From Polytrichum commune (taxonomy: Eukaryota > Streptophyta > Polytrichopsida > Polytrichales > Polytrichaceae), in assembly GCA_950295325.1 (NCBI GenBank), contig OX485803.1, forward strand, positions 21,328,001 to 21,392,000: a stretch of 64,000 bases of DNA, read 5' to 3'. Numbering within the stretch: position 1 is the first letter of the stretch; each line of letters starts with the position of its first letter. The position numbers and the translations under genes are program-made. This document shows, piece by piece, positions 36,601-49,056 of this stretch. The notes beneath the pieces are model-generated. The model had not been told where the DNA came from and did no database searches. It saw only the letters and a program-made list of their open reading frames with translations.

Positions 36601-38800
36601 ACAAACCAAAGTGCCTCTTCCGTACACTTGTTTTGGAACACATAAAAGAGGCCTCGGATCCGAGGCCTCATTCACAAACTAGTTTACATCCTCAAAAACA
36701 AGCAAAGTGCCTCATTCATACAAGTTATACTTTGAATCAAAAAACCTCAAGTGGCCTGCGCCGAGAGGCCTCGGATCCGAGGCCTTACACACAAACTAGT
36801 TTACATACTCAAAACAAACCAAAGTGCCTCATCCGTACACTTGTTTTGGAACACATAAAAGAGGCCTCAGATCCGAGGCCTCATTCACAAACTAGTTTAC
36901 ATCCTCAAAAACAAGCAAAGTGCCTCATTCACACAAGTTATACTTTGAATCAAAAAACCTCAAGTGGCCTCCGCCGAGAGGCCTCGGATCCGAGGCCTTA
37001 CACACAAACTAGTTTACATACTCAAAACCAACCAAAGTGCCTCTTCTGTACATTTGTTTTGGAACACATAAAAGAGGTCTCGGATCCGAGGCCTCATTCA
37101 CAAACTACTTTACATACTCAAAACAAACCAAAGTGCCTCATCCCTACACTTGTTTTGGAACACATAAAAGAGGCCTCAGATCCGAGGCCTCATTCACAAA
37201 CTAGTTTACATACTCAAAACAAACCAAAGTGCCTCATCCGTACACTTGTTTTGGAACACATAAAAGAGGCCTCAGATCCGAGGCCTCATTCACAAACTAG
37301 TTTACATCCTCAAAACCAAGCAAAGTGCCTCATTCACACAAGTTATACTTTGAATCAAAAAACCTCAAGTGGCCTCCGCCGAGAGGCCTCGGATCCGAGG
37401 CCTTACACACAAACTAGTTTACATACTCAAAACCAACCAAAGTGCCTCTTCTGTAAACTTGTTTTGGAACACATAAAAGAGGTCTCGGATCCGAGGCCTC
37501 ATTCACAAAATACTTTACATCCTCAAAACAAACCAAAGTGCCTCATCCGTACACTTGTTTTGGAACACATAAAAGAGGCCTCAGATCCGAGGCCTCATTC
37601 ACAAACTAGTTTACATACTCAAAACAAACCAAAGTGCCTCATCCGTACACTTGTTTTGGAACACATAAAAGAGGCCTCAGATCCGAGGCCTCATTCACAA
37701 ACTAGTTTACATCCTCAAAAACAAGCAAAGTGCCTCATTCACACAAGTTATACTTTGAATCAAAAAACCTCAAGTGGCCTCCGCCGAGAGGCCTCGGATC
37801 CGAGGCCTTACACACAAACTAAGTTACATACTCAAAACCAACCAAAGTGCCTCTTCTGTAAACTTGTTTTGGAACACATAAAAGAGGTCTCGGATCCGAG
37901 GCCTCATTCACAAACTACTTTACATGCTCAAAACAAACCAAAGTGCCTCATCCGTACACTTGTTTTGGAACACATAAAAGAGGCCTCAGATCCGAGGCCT
38001 CATTCACAAACTACTTTACATACTCAAAACAAACCAAAGTGCCTCATCCGTACACTTGTTTTGGAACACATAAAAGAGGCCTCAGATCCGAGGCCTCATT
38101 CACAAACTACTTTACATACTCAAAACAAACCAAAGTGCCTCTTCCGTACACTTGTTTTGGAACACATAAAAGAGGCCTCGGATCCGAGGCCTCATTCACA
38201 AACTAGTTTACAACCTGAAAAACAAGCAAAGTGCCTCATTCACACAAGTTATACTTTGAATCAAAAAACCTCAAGTGGCCTCCGTCGAGAGGCCTTGGAT
38301 CCGAGGCCTTACACACAAACTAGTTTACATACTCAAAACCAACCAAAGTGCCTCTTCCGTACACTTGTTTTGGAACACATAAAAGAGGCCTCGGATCCGA
38401 GGCCTCATTCACAAACTACGTTACATACTCAAAACAAACCAAAGTGCCTCTTCCGTACACTTGTTTTGGAACACATAAAAGAGGCCTCGGATCCGAGGCC
38501 TCATTCACAAACTAGTTTACATCCTCAAAAACAAGCAAAGTGCCTCATTCATACAAGTTATACTTTGAATCAAAAAACCTCAAGTGGCCTCCGCCGAGAG
38601 GCCTCGGATCCGAGGCCTTACACACAAACTAGTTTACATACTCAAAACAAAGCAAAGTGCCTCATCCGTACACTTGTTTTGGAACACATAAAAGAGGCCT
38701 CAGATCCGAGGCCTCATTCACAAACTAGTTTACATCCTCAAAAACAAGCAAAGTGCCTCATTCACACAAGTTATACTTTGAATCAAAAAACCTCAAGTGG
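33640..38800. repeat. 2,568-bp higher-order tandem duplication within the satellite
   Basis: Private variants recur at exactly 2,568 bp spacing: CTTGTTTGGG at 33963/36531, GTGGCCTGCG at 34183/36751, CTTCTGTACATT at 34475/37043 and CATCCCTACA at 34571/37139. A shorter 405-bp period is seen at 34941/35346 (AATACTTTACATCC). Confidence 0.85.
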
Positions 38801-41800
38801 CCTCCGCGGAGAGGCCTCGGATCCGAGGCCTTACACACAAACTAGTTTACATACTCAAAACCAACCAAAGTGCCTCTTCTGTAAACTTGTTTTGGAACAC
38901 ATAAAAGAGGTCTCGGATCCGAGGCCTCATTCACAAACTACTTTACATACTCAAAACAAACCAAAGTGCCTCATCCGTACACTTGTTTTGGAACACATAA
39001 AAGAGGCCTCAGATCCGAGGCCTCATTCACAAACTACTTTACATACTCAAAACAAACCAAAGTGCCTCATCCGTACACTTGTTTTGGAACACATAAAAGA
39101 GGCCTCAGATCCGAGGCCTCATTCACAAACTAGTTTACATACTCAAAACAAACCAAAGTGCCTCTTCCGTACACTTGTTTTGGAACACATAAAAGAGGCC
39201 TCGGATCCGAGGCCTCATTCACAAACTAGTTTACATCCTCAAAAACAAGCAAAGTGCCTCATACACACAAGTTATACTTTGAATCAAAAAACCTCAAGTG
39301 GCCTCCGCCGAGAGGCCTCGGATCCGAGGCCTTACAGACAAACTGGTTTACATACTCAAAACCAACCAAAGTGCCTCTTCCGTACACTTGTTTTGGAACA
39401 CATAAAAGAGGCCTCGGATCCGAGGCCTCATTCACAAACTAGTTTACATCCTCAAAAACAAGCAAAGTGCCTCATACACACAAGTTATACTTTGAATCAA
39501 AAAACCTCAAGTGGCCTCCGCCGAGAGGCCTCGGATCCGAGGCCTTACACACAAACTAGTTTACATACTCAAAACCAACCAAAGTGCCTCTTCTGTAAAC
39601 TTGTTTTGGAACACATAAAAGAGGTCTCGGATCCGAGGCCTCATTCACAACCTACTTTACATGCTCAAAACAAACCAAAGTGCCTCATCCGTACACTTGT
39701 TTTGGAACACATAAAAGAGGCCTCAGATCCGAGGCCTCATTCACAAACTACTTTACATACTCAAAACAAACCAAAGTGCCTCATCCGTACACTTGTTTTG
39801 GAACACATAAAAGAGGCCTCAGATCCGAGGCCTCATTCACAAACTAGTTTACATACTCAAAACAAACCAAAGTGCCTCTTCCGTACACTTGTTTTGGAAC
39901 ACATAAAAGAGGCCTCGGATCCGAGGCCTCATTCACAAACTAGTTTACATCCTCAAAAACAAGCAAAGTGCCTCATACACACAAGTTATACTTTGAATCA
40001 AAAAACCTCAAGTGGCCTCCGCCGAGAGGCCTCGGATCCGAGGCCTTACACACAAACTAGTTTACATACTCAAAACCAACCAAAGTGCCTCTTCCGTACA
40101 CTTGTTTTGGAACACATAAAAGAGGTCTCGGATCCGAGGCCTCATTCACAACCTACTTTACATGCTCAAAACAAACCAAAGTGCCTCATCCGTACACTTG
40201 TTTTGGAACACATAAAAGAGGCCTCAGATCCGAGGCCTCATTCACAAACTAGTTTACATACTCAAAACAAACCAAAGTGCCTCATCCGTACACTTGTTTT
40301 GGAACACATAAAAGAGGCCTCAGATCCGAGGCCTCATTCACAAACTAGTTTACATACTCAAAACAAACCAAAGTGCCTCTTCCGTACACTTGTTTTGGAA
40401 CACATAAAAGAGGCCTCGGATCCGAGGCCTCATTCACAAACTAGTTTACATCCTCAAAAACAAGCAAAGTGCCTCATACACACAAGTTATACTTTGAATC
40501 AAAAAACCTCAAGTGGCCTCCGCCGAGAGGCCTCGGATCCGAGGCCTTACACACAAACTAGTTTACATACTCAAAACCAACCAAAGTGCCTCTTCCGTAC
40601 ACTTGTTTTGGAACACATAAAAGAGGCCTCGGATCCGAGGCCTCATTCACAATCTAGTTTACATCCTCAAAAACAACCAAAGTGCCTCATTAACACAAGT
40701 TATACTTTGAATCAAAAAACCTCAAGTGGCCTCCGCCGAGAGGCCTCGGATCCGAGGCCTTACACACAAACTAGTTTACATACTCAAAACCAACCAAAGT
40801 GCCTCTTCTGTACATTTGTTTTGGAACACATAAAAGAGGTCTCGGATCCGAGGCCTCATTCACAAACTACTTTACATACTCAAAACAAACCAAAGTGCCT
40901 CATCCCTACACTTGTTTTGGAACACATAAAAGAGGCCTCAGATCCGAGGCCTCATTCACAAACTAGTTTACATCCTCAAAAACAAGCAAAGTGCCTCATT
41001 CACACAAGTTATACTTTGAATCAAAAATCCTCAAGTGGCCTCCGTCGAGAGGCCTTGGATCCGAGGCCTTACACAGAAACTAGTTTACATACTCAAAACA
41101 AAACAAAGTGCCTCATCCGTACACTTGTTTTGGAACACATAAAAGAGGCCTCAGATCCGAGGCCTCATTCACAAACTAGTTTACATACTCAAAAGAAACC
41201 AAAGTGCCTCATCCGTACACTTGTTTTGGAACACATAAAAGAGGCCTCAGATCCGAGGCCTCATTCACAAACTAGTTTACATCCTCAAAAACAAGCAAAG
41301 TGCCTCATTCACACAAGTTATACTTTGAATCAAAAAACCTCAAGTGGCCTCCGCCGAGAGGCCTCGGATCCGAGGCCTTACACACAAACTAGTTTACATA
41401 CTCAAAACCAACCAAAGTGCCTCTTCCGTACACTTGTTTTGGAACACATAAAAGAGGCCTCGGATCCGAGGCCTCATTCACAAACTAGTTTACATCCTCA
41501 AAAACAAGCAAAGTGCCTCATTAACACAAGTTATACTTTGAATCAAAAAACCTCAAGTGGCCTCCGCCGAGAGGCCTCGGATCCGAGGCCTTACACACAA
41601 ACTAGTTTACATACTCAAAACCAACCAAAGTGCCTCTTCCGTACACTTGTTTTGGAACACATAAAAGAGGCCTCGGATCCGAGGCCTCATTCACAAACTA
41701 GTTTACATCCTCAAAAACAAGCAAAGTGCCTCATTCACACAAGTTATACTTTGAATCAAAAAACCTCAAGTGGCCTCCGCCGAGAGGCCTCGGATCCGAG

Positions 41801-44800
41801 GCCTTACACACAAACTAGTTTACATACTCAAAACAAACCAAAGTGCCTCATCCGTACACTTGTTTTGGAACACATAAAAGAGGTCTCGGATCCGAGGCCT
41901 CATTCACAAACTACTTTACATACTCAAAACAAACCAAAGTGCCTCATCCGTACACTTGTTTTGGAACACATAAAAGAGGCCTCAGATCCGAGGCCTCATT
42001 CACAAACTACTTTACATACTCAAAACAAACCAAAGTGCCTCATCCGTACACTTGTTTTGGAACACATAAAAGAGGCCTCAGATCCGAGGCCTCATTCACA
42101 AACTAGTTTACATACTCAAAACCAACCAAAGTGCCTCTTCCGTACACTTGTTTTGGAACACATAAAAGAGGCCTCGGATCCGAGGCCTCATTCACAAACT
42201 AGTTTACATCCTCAAAAACAAGCAAAGTGCGTCATTCACACAAGTTATACTTTGAATCAAAAAACCTCAAGTGGCCTCCGCCGAGAGGCCTCGGATCTGA
42301 GGCCTTACACACAAACTAGTTTACATACTCAAAACCAACCAAAGTGCCTCTTCCGTACACTTGTTTTGGAACACATAAAAGAGGCCTCGGATCCGAGGCC
42401 TCATTCACAAACTACTTTACATACTCAAAACAAACCAAAGTGCCTCTTCCGTACACTTGTTTTGGAACACATAAAAGAGGCCTCGGATCCGAGGCCTCAT
42501 TCACAAACTAGTTTACATCCTCAAAAACAAGCAAAGTGCCTCATTCACACAAGTTATACTTTGAATCGAAAATCCTCAAGTGGCCTCCGTCGAGAGGCCT
42601 TGGATCCGAGGCCTTACACAGAAACTAGTTTACATACTCAAAACAAAACAAAGTGCCTCATCCGTACACTTGTTTTGGAACACATAAAAGAGGCCTCAGA
42701 TCCGAGGCCTCATTCACAAACTAGTTTACATACTCAAAACAAACCAAAGTGCCTCATCCGTACACTTGTTTTGGAACACATAAAAGAGGCCTCAGATCCG
42801 AGGCCTCATTCACAAACTAGTTTACATCCTCAAAAACAAGCAAAGTGCCTCATTCACACAAGTTATACTTTGAATCAAAAAACCTCAAGTGGCCTCCGCC
42901 GAGAGGCCTCGGATCCGAGGCCTTACACACAAACTAGTTTACATACTCAAAACCAACCAAAGTGCCTCTTCCGTACACTTGTTTTGGATCACATAAAAGA
43001 GGCCTCGGATCCGAGGCCTCATTCACAAACTAGTTTACATCCTCAAAAACAAGCAAAGTGCCTCATTAACACAAGTTATACTTTGAATCAAAAAACCTCA
43101 AGTGGCCTCCGCCGAGAGGCCTCGGATCCGAGGCCTTACACACAAACTAGTTTACATACTCAAAACCAACCAAAGTGCCTCTTCCGTACACTTGTTTTGG
43201 AACACATAAAAGAGGCCTCGGATCCGAGGCCTCATTCACAAACTAGTTTACATCCTCAAAAACAAGCAAAGTGCGTCATTCACACAAGTTATACTTTGAA
43301 TCAAAAAACCTCAAGTGGCCTCCGCCGAGAGGCCTCGGATCCGAGGCCTTACACACAAACTAGTTTACATACTCAAAACCAACCAAAGTGCCTCTTCCGT
43401 ACACTTGTTTTGGAACACATAAAAGAGGCCTCGGATCCGAGGCCTCATTCACAAACTACTTTACATACTCAAAACAAACCAAAGTGCCTCTTCCGTACAC
43501 TTGTTTTGGAACACATAAAAGAGGCCTCGGATCCGAGGCCTCATTCACAAACTAGTTTACATCCTCAAAAACAAGCAAAGTGCCTCATTCATACAAGTTA
43601 TACTTTGAATCCAAAAACCTCAAGTGGCCTCCGCCGAGAGGCCTCGGATCCGAGGCCTTACACACAAATTAGTTTACATACTCAAAACAAACCAAAGTGC
43701 CTCATCCGTACACTTGTTTTGGAACACATAAAAGAGGCCTCAGATCCGAGGCCTCATTCACAAACTAGTTTACATCCTCAAAAACAAGCAAAGTGCCTCA
43801 TTCACACAAGTTATACTTTGAATCAAAAAACCTCAAGTGGCCTCCGCCGAGAGGCCTCGGATCCGAGGCCTTACACACAAACTAGTTTACATACTCAAAA
43901 CCAACCAAAGTGCCTCTTCCGTACACTTGTTTTGGAACACATAAAAGAGGCCTCGGATCCGAGGCCTCATTCACAAACTACTTTACATACTCAAAACAAA
44001 CCAAAGTGCCTCATAAAGACATGCCTAACCAAGTTACTTGTTACATGGCCCACGGGCGTTTGCCTGTGGGGCACAAGGGAGAGAGCAAGGAATAAAAAAT
44101 GGAAGAAAGTTGACATTCCATTAGTTTGAGAAATCAAGAACCTCACCTCTCTCAAAACCCTACCTCTCACATACTCAAACTTACACAAATATGAGGCCTC
44201 GGGTCCGAGGCCTCTTCCCCTAGCTCCTTCTTATGCACTACACGAAACAAGACAAGGCCGAGAGCAATTGATGTGCACATAACATTTTGATTTTTCAAGC
44301 ACAAACCTACCCACAAATAAAAGGCCTCGGATCCGAGGCCTCTTCCTATGGCTCCCACTTATGCACTATACAATAGAAGAAACGGCCGAGAGCAAGGAAT
44401 CAAGAAAGCAAGAAAGTTGACATTTCATTAGGTTGAGAAATCAAGAACCTCGCGTCTCTCAAAACCCTACCTCTCACATACTCAAACTTACACAAATATG
44501 AGGCCTCGGATCCGAGGCCTCTTGGCCTAGCTCGTTCTTGTGCACTACACAAAACGAGCCAAGGCCGAGAGCAATTGATGTGCACATAACATTTTGATTT
44601 TTCAAGCACAAACCTACCCACAAATAAGAGGCCTCGGATCCGAGGCCTCTTCCTATGGCTCCCACTTATGCACTACACAATAGAAGAAATGGCCGAGAGG
44701 AAGGAATCAAGAAAGCAAGAAAGTCGACATTCCATTAGTTTGAGAAATCAAGAACCTCGCCTCTCTCAAAACCCTACCTTTCACATACTCAAACTTACAC

Positions 44801-45066
44801 AAATATGAGGCCTCGGATCCGAGGCCTCTTCCCCTAGCTCGTTCTTGTGCACTACACAAAACGAGACAAGGCCGAGAGCAACATGATGTGCACATAACCT
44901 TTTGATTTTTCAAGCACAAACATACCTTTCCTGACATGTTCCTAAACCCAAATCAAGACAAGGCCGAAAGCAAGTCAAGCTGATATTCCAAATACTATGA
45001 GAAATCAAAGTGATAGAAAGCAAAAACGTTGGCGAACATAGCTTGGCCAAGATCCCGACACCTTAC

Positions 45067-46015
45067 CAGAATTTGGAGTATGCCCTCCACTGAAGCCCCT
45101 ATATTGGCGCCACTATCTTCCGAGGTCCCGTCCTCTGTCGGCGTTATTGGAGTGCTTCTCGAATCTCCGAGGTTTACTTGCGCCATTCCTCTCCCGCGGC
45201 CACACCCTCGCCTTGATGTTTGTTGTGTTCCGCCCGCCTTGCTTCGCAGAAATCTTGAAGCAGGGGTCACAACATCCACACTTAGGGTTTCTGCGCATGG
45301 GTCTCCTCCTTCAGCTCTTTCGCGGCCTCCCAACAAATTTGATTTCAGATCTTCCTTTGCCGCTTTCCTCTTGGACGCCTTCATTTTTTCTCTTGCTTGA
45401 ATCGTTGGTTGTCCCGACATCGGTTCTCGCTCTTCTAACGCCTTCTCAATTTGTTGTGCTACCTCCTTGTTGTCTTCTTCGTAGATATTTCCACTATCTC
45501 CACTCCCCCCCTCTTCCTATATTTAAGATAAAACAATGTTTATAACAATGATGACAAACCATAATATCTAAAAGAAAAGTTGTTTCACAGTTGAATATGT
45601 TCTACCATTTTCATTATGTGCTCAAACAACTGAATATATGGAGAACCCGAAGAATACGTACGACACTTGTAGAGTTTGTCTCTTCGCGTGAGTCCTCTTG
45701 GATGATGTCGTTTCCCAACTCCTCCACTTCTGCCATTGGTTGCGCTTTACTTCCGTCCGCCTCTTCTACAATCGGTGATAAATGAAAAGGCGGAATCCCA
45801 CAGTCTAGCCTCCACGAAGGTTTCCGCAGGTCCTTTATGCTTTGGCTCAAATCCTCGGGCGTCCCACGGCCCTCGATTGGCGCTTTCCTTGCCTGTGACT
45901 TTTGTGTCCTCACTGTTTTTCTCTTCTTATCAGTGTAATGTGTAGACGATCGCCTCCTCTTCTTTTTCTTAGATGGTTCCGTTGTTGGAGGTTGTGAATT
46001 GCCTATTTCCTTCAT
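45067..46015 (-). CDS. Gene A, exons 1-2: Lys-rich N-terminal region
   Basis: Exon 1 is ATG 46015 down to 45662 (118 codons, donor GTC|GTACGT). Exon 2 is 45516-45067 (150 codons, acceptor AAATATAG, donor CTG|GTAAGG). All borders are phase 0 and match the phase of the exon starting at 29307. The protein is highly charged, with nuclear-localisation-like clusters KKKKRRRSS and ASKRKAAKED and an RGCGRGRG patch, no catalytic domain. No stop or frameshift is seen here. Joining to exons 3-14 across the satellite intron is inferred from strand, splice sites and phase. Alternatively this is a separate short gene. Confidence 0.6.
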
Positions 46016-46335
46016 GTGTTCAACCCTCCCGCAATTCAGACCTATTCGCTCTATTTCCTTTCCACAACCTCACCACATCAAACTCACACATTGGAAAGAA
46101 AGTGAGCAATCGCATTCTTCTCAGTATATAATTGCAATACCTCCCGATGGGAGGCGCGCTTTACTATCTGACAACCATCTTTGTAATTAGGGGTATCTTT
46201 TTTTAGGATGCCTGACAGTTTTGTCTCCTTCCTGATATTCATGCGTATTTGTTTATAACTTCATCGTCATCACCATTCTTCTTCTCTATGCATCTTTGCA
46301 TCTTTGTTCCTTCACGTTTGCTTTCTCTGCCTTCA
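46016..46335. promoter_or_regulatory. Shared divergent promoter region of gene A and the transposase gene
   Basis: Only 320 bp separate the two divergent start codons (46015 minus, 46336 plus). A TATATAA lies at 46125-46131. No coding signal. A common control region is inferred. Confidence 0.4.
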
Positions 46336-48494
46336 TGGCTTCCACCTCAATTCTTCCTCCCGTCTCTGAGATGGCCGAACTTCGTTCACATGGCATCGGG
46401 GTCCCTATTATATTCCCCATTGGTGCACAAGGTATTGTTGTTGTCTCGGAGCTTCATCTTAGCATTAGGTTCTCTTTGAAAGCTAGTACAATATGGGTAG
46501 AGCGTGAGATCTACCATCCTGATACTGGATTGCTCGTTCATACCTTCCATGAGACCTCCAAGGTAACTGACAATGGCAATGTAGTGTGGGAGCTTGGCGC
46601 GGGAAAGTATAGGGTTTGTGGCTAGCCAGATTCTCAGATGGGAGTGTCAACAGAAATCCTTCCTCCTCTTCGATCATCCACTGTTGCCTTTAGCACACCT
46701 CCGGTAATAAGCGTCAAGACCGAGCCTGGTGTAGACAACGTTATAGACTTGTCTGATTCTTCGAGTGAAGATGTACCAGTGCATAAGGTTGCTGTCCATG
46801 ATTCCCCTCATTTGTTTCCCTTTGCATCCTACGTAACGCCTTCTCCATCTAGCTCTGTCCCTTCAACTCCTTCGGTCCCTACGTCTAAACCTCCTCAAAC
46901 TATTGTTCAATGTCTTCGTCGTCTTGGCTCTATGCCCGGTAGTAAGAACGTCCTCAAGAAAATAGATTACGATAAAATCAAAACCCAAGAAGTTAATCAC
47001 CTTCCCCCTCGTTTCGATGGCACCCAATTATTTGTCCTCCCTGCAGCAGAAGTCTCTTCATCTCAAACCAGGGCCAAGTCGTTGGACGGCATGGACAAGC
47101 AATATGATGGCCATGTTTGGACTAAGACTCAAACCACCAACATTACAAACGACGTTGGCCTTGCATTTCGTTCCTCTACCTGTGTTGGCCATCTCCAATG
47201 CCAAAACCCGAGTTGTGATTACCTTCAACGCGCCCATCGTACCTCTAAGGTCAATGACACAGAATTTGAAGGTTTCACTAAAGATCCTTTCCCTCTCTCT
47301 GGCTTTGTGCCATCCGGATCTACTCTTGTCTACAGGATCTGTAAAGAGCCTCCCAAATGCATTGCACTATGCGAGGCCAAAATCTTCTATGTCCATGGGA
47401 AGGTGTCATTCCAAAGAGCCTGCATTCATCTCGGTTCTCATCAACATCCAGTGAAGGTTGAAGACTGCAGAGACAGTCGGAAGCGTATCAATGCACTTCT
47501 TGAGGAGCACGTTGAACGTACGCCTCAAGCCACCCACAGCAAGATCGTCCTTGAAGCTAGCAAGGACATTGTTGGTGAGTTTCTCCTTTCTGGCGATAAT
47601 GACACACACCGTCTCTTCTCTTTAAAAGAGATTGAACCTGTTTTTGAGAGTTGTAGAGAGTTGAATTCCCCAAACCTTCGCTCTAAGGTTACCTCTTTCA
47701 AATATTTGCGGAGGTTTGGTGTTATGGATGGCATCGCAAAGCTCCAAGGCGTTAGCAATTGGGCCTACGTCCAACGGAACCAATTCCCAGGACAAGGTGA
47801 CGATACAGACAAGGTGTTCGTCTTCAAGATGTCGGAGGTTGGTCCTGGAAGTGGAGTGGATTTGGTTCGTCGGATGCAACCGGGTGGGGACCTGGAGAAC
47901 GCGTGGATGATGTCCGATCACGTGAAGTGGGTCAAAGGGTGGACCACCATGGCCGCTCATGTGTACACTACTAGAAAATCATGACCAAATCAACAAAAAA
48001 TCAACAGATCTTTGTCGATCTGGGCACTGCAATGACCGATTTCACTGATTTTTGAATTTTTGTAAAAATCAACAGTTTACTGCCTACATTTTTGTTGATT
48101 AGAATAGTACAATGACCAAATCAACAAAATTTTAGTAAATGTGGAATCTTTTTGGAATATTCTAAGATCTATTGGAATATTGTAAAATATTTTTAATTTT
48201 TTGCAATTTATGGTCTTGTAAATGTATGGGTATGGAAATAATTACGAATTCAAAGGTGTGTAAATATTATAAATATTATATTAGTTGATAGTTAATATTA
48301 TATATATATATATATATATTAATATGTATATGTATATGAATTAATATTAATATGTATAATATGTATATAATATATATGTATATAATATGTATGTATATAA
48401 TGTGTATATATATAATATATGTAACATATATGTATATAATATATGTATACAATATATGTAACATGTATGTATATAATATATAATATATAAATAT

Positions 48495-48780
48495 GTATAC
48501 ATTTACAGTAATTATATATAGTATATATTTACTGTAATTATATACAGTATATATTTACTGTAATTATATACAGTATATATTTACTGTAATTATATACAGT
48601 ATATATTTACTGTAATTATATACTGTATATATTTACTGTAATTATATACAGTATATATTTACTGTAATTATATACTGTAATTATATACTGTAATTATATA
48701 CTGTAATTATATACAGTAATTATATACTGTATATATTTACTGTAATTATATACTGTATATATTTACTGTAAATATATACA
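48495..48780. repeat. AT-rich minisatellite inside the CACTA element
   Basis: About ten units alternating TATATTTACTGTAATTATA and CAGTA/CTGTA, period about 26 bp with shorter 16-bp variants. It is preceded by TATATGTA-type simple repeats from 48,300. Confidence 0.85.
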
Positions 48781-48851
48781 TCAAGTAGGTAGTAAAGAGA
48801 AAATAGTGGCCTTATTCTAGAAAGGTTTAAAACACTCCACTTATATCATGT

Positions 48852-49056
48852 GTGATGTGATGACCTAGTGGTTAAGGCACATGTGTGGGTGTCACTAGGT
48901 GGAAGGTTCGATTCCCGTGGCCGACACCTTCGGCCTTGGCCTTGCCACCTATGTGAGTTGTAGGTAGTCTATACTTGTAGGTGAGGTATAGGTTGAGGGT
49001 TACTTAGGAGGGGTTAGGAATTGCAGATCTGACATTTATTCATTTTTTATTTTTTA
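48852..49056 (+). mobile_element. tRNA-derived SINE nested in the CACTA element
   Basis: A-box TGACCTAGTGGTTAAGGC (48860-48877) and B-box GGTTCGATTCCC (48905-48916), correctly spaced as an internal pol III promoter. A non-tRNA body and a T/A-rich tail (about 49035-49056) follow. It is not a functional tRNA: the arms do not fold and no anticodon loop is clear. Confidence 0.7.

Larger units (their letters stand above)
29470..44840. repeat. Palindromic satellite, core GGCCTCGGATCCGAGGCC (>100 copies)
   Basis: The 18-bp core is usually extended by GA/TC to a 22-bp perfect palindrome. Edges (29.47-31.95 and 44.19-44.84 kb) have ~90-170-bp spacers containing ACTACCCAAAACAAGAAGGCC. The centre (33.36-44.02 kb) is highly uniform, built from 96-bp units (CTAGTTTACATACTC...GTACACTTGTTTTGG) and 117-bp units (spacer AAGTTATACTTTGAATC...AAGTGGCCTCCGCCGAGAGG). 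Common variants are CTCAGATCC for CTCGGATCC, and CTTCCG, CATCCG or CATCCC before TACAC. It lies inside intron 2 of gene A. Confidence 0.95.
29308..45066 (-). other. Inferred 15.76-kb intron 2 of gene A
   Basis: Bordered by donor ATTCTG|GTAAGG (minus strand, 45067/45066) and acceptor TTTTTTCCATGTTCTTAG|GAT (29308/29307), both phase 0. The 29307 exon starts with a good acceptor, so a further upstream exon is required, and no other minus-strand exon candidate lies in the satellite. Almost all of the interval is the palindromic satellite listed separately. Confidence 0.6.

Noticed and set aside
33237-44129. Single giant 3,630-residue protein
   Set aside because: It is the translation of a satellite with unit lengths divisible by three. 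Differences between units are mostly amino-acid changing, no promoter or domain is seen, and it lies antisense within the inferred intron of gene A.
29470-44840. CRISPR array
   Set aside because: Repeats are palindromes with near-identical spacers, the opposite of a CRISPR array, in a eukaryotic genome with no cas genes.
48852-48930. Functional tRNA gene
   Set aside because: Only the A and B boxes are tRNA-like; acceptor and anticodon arms do not pair, so it is called a SINE head.
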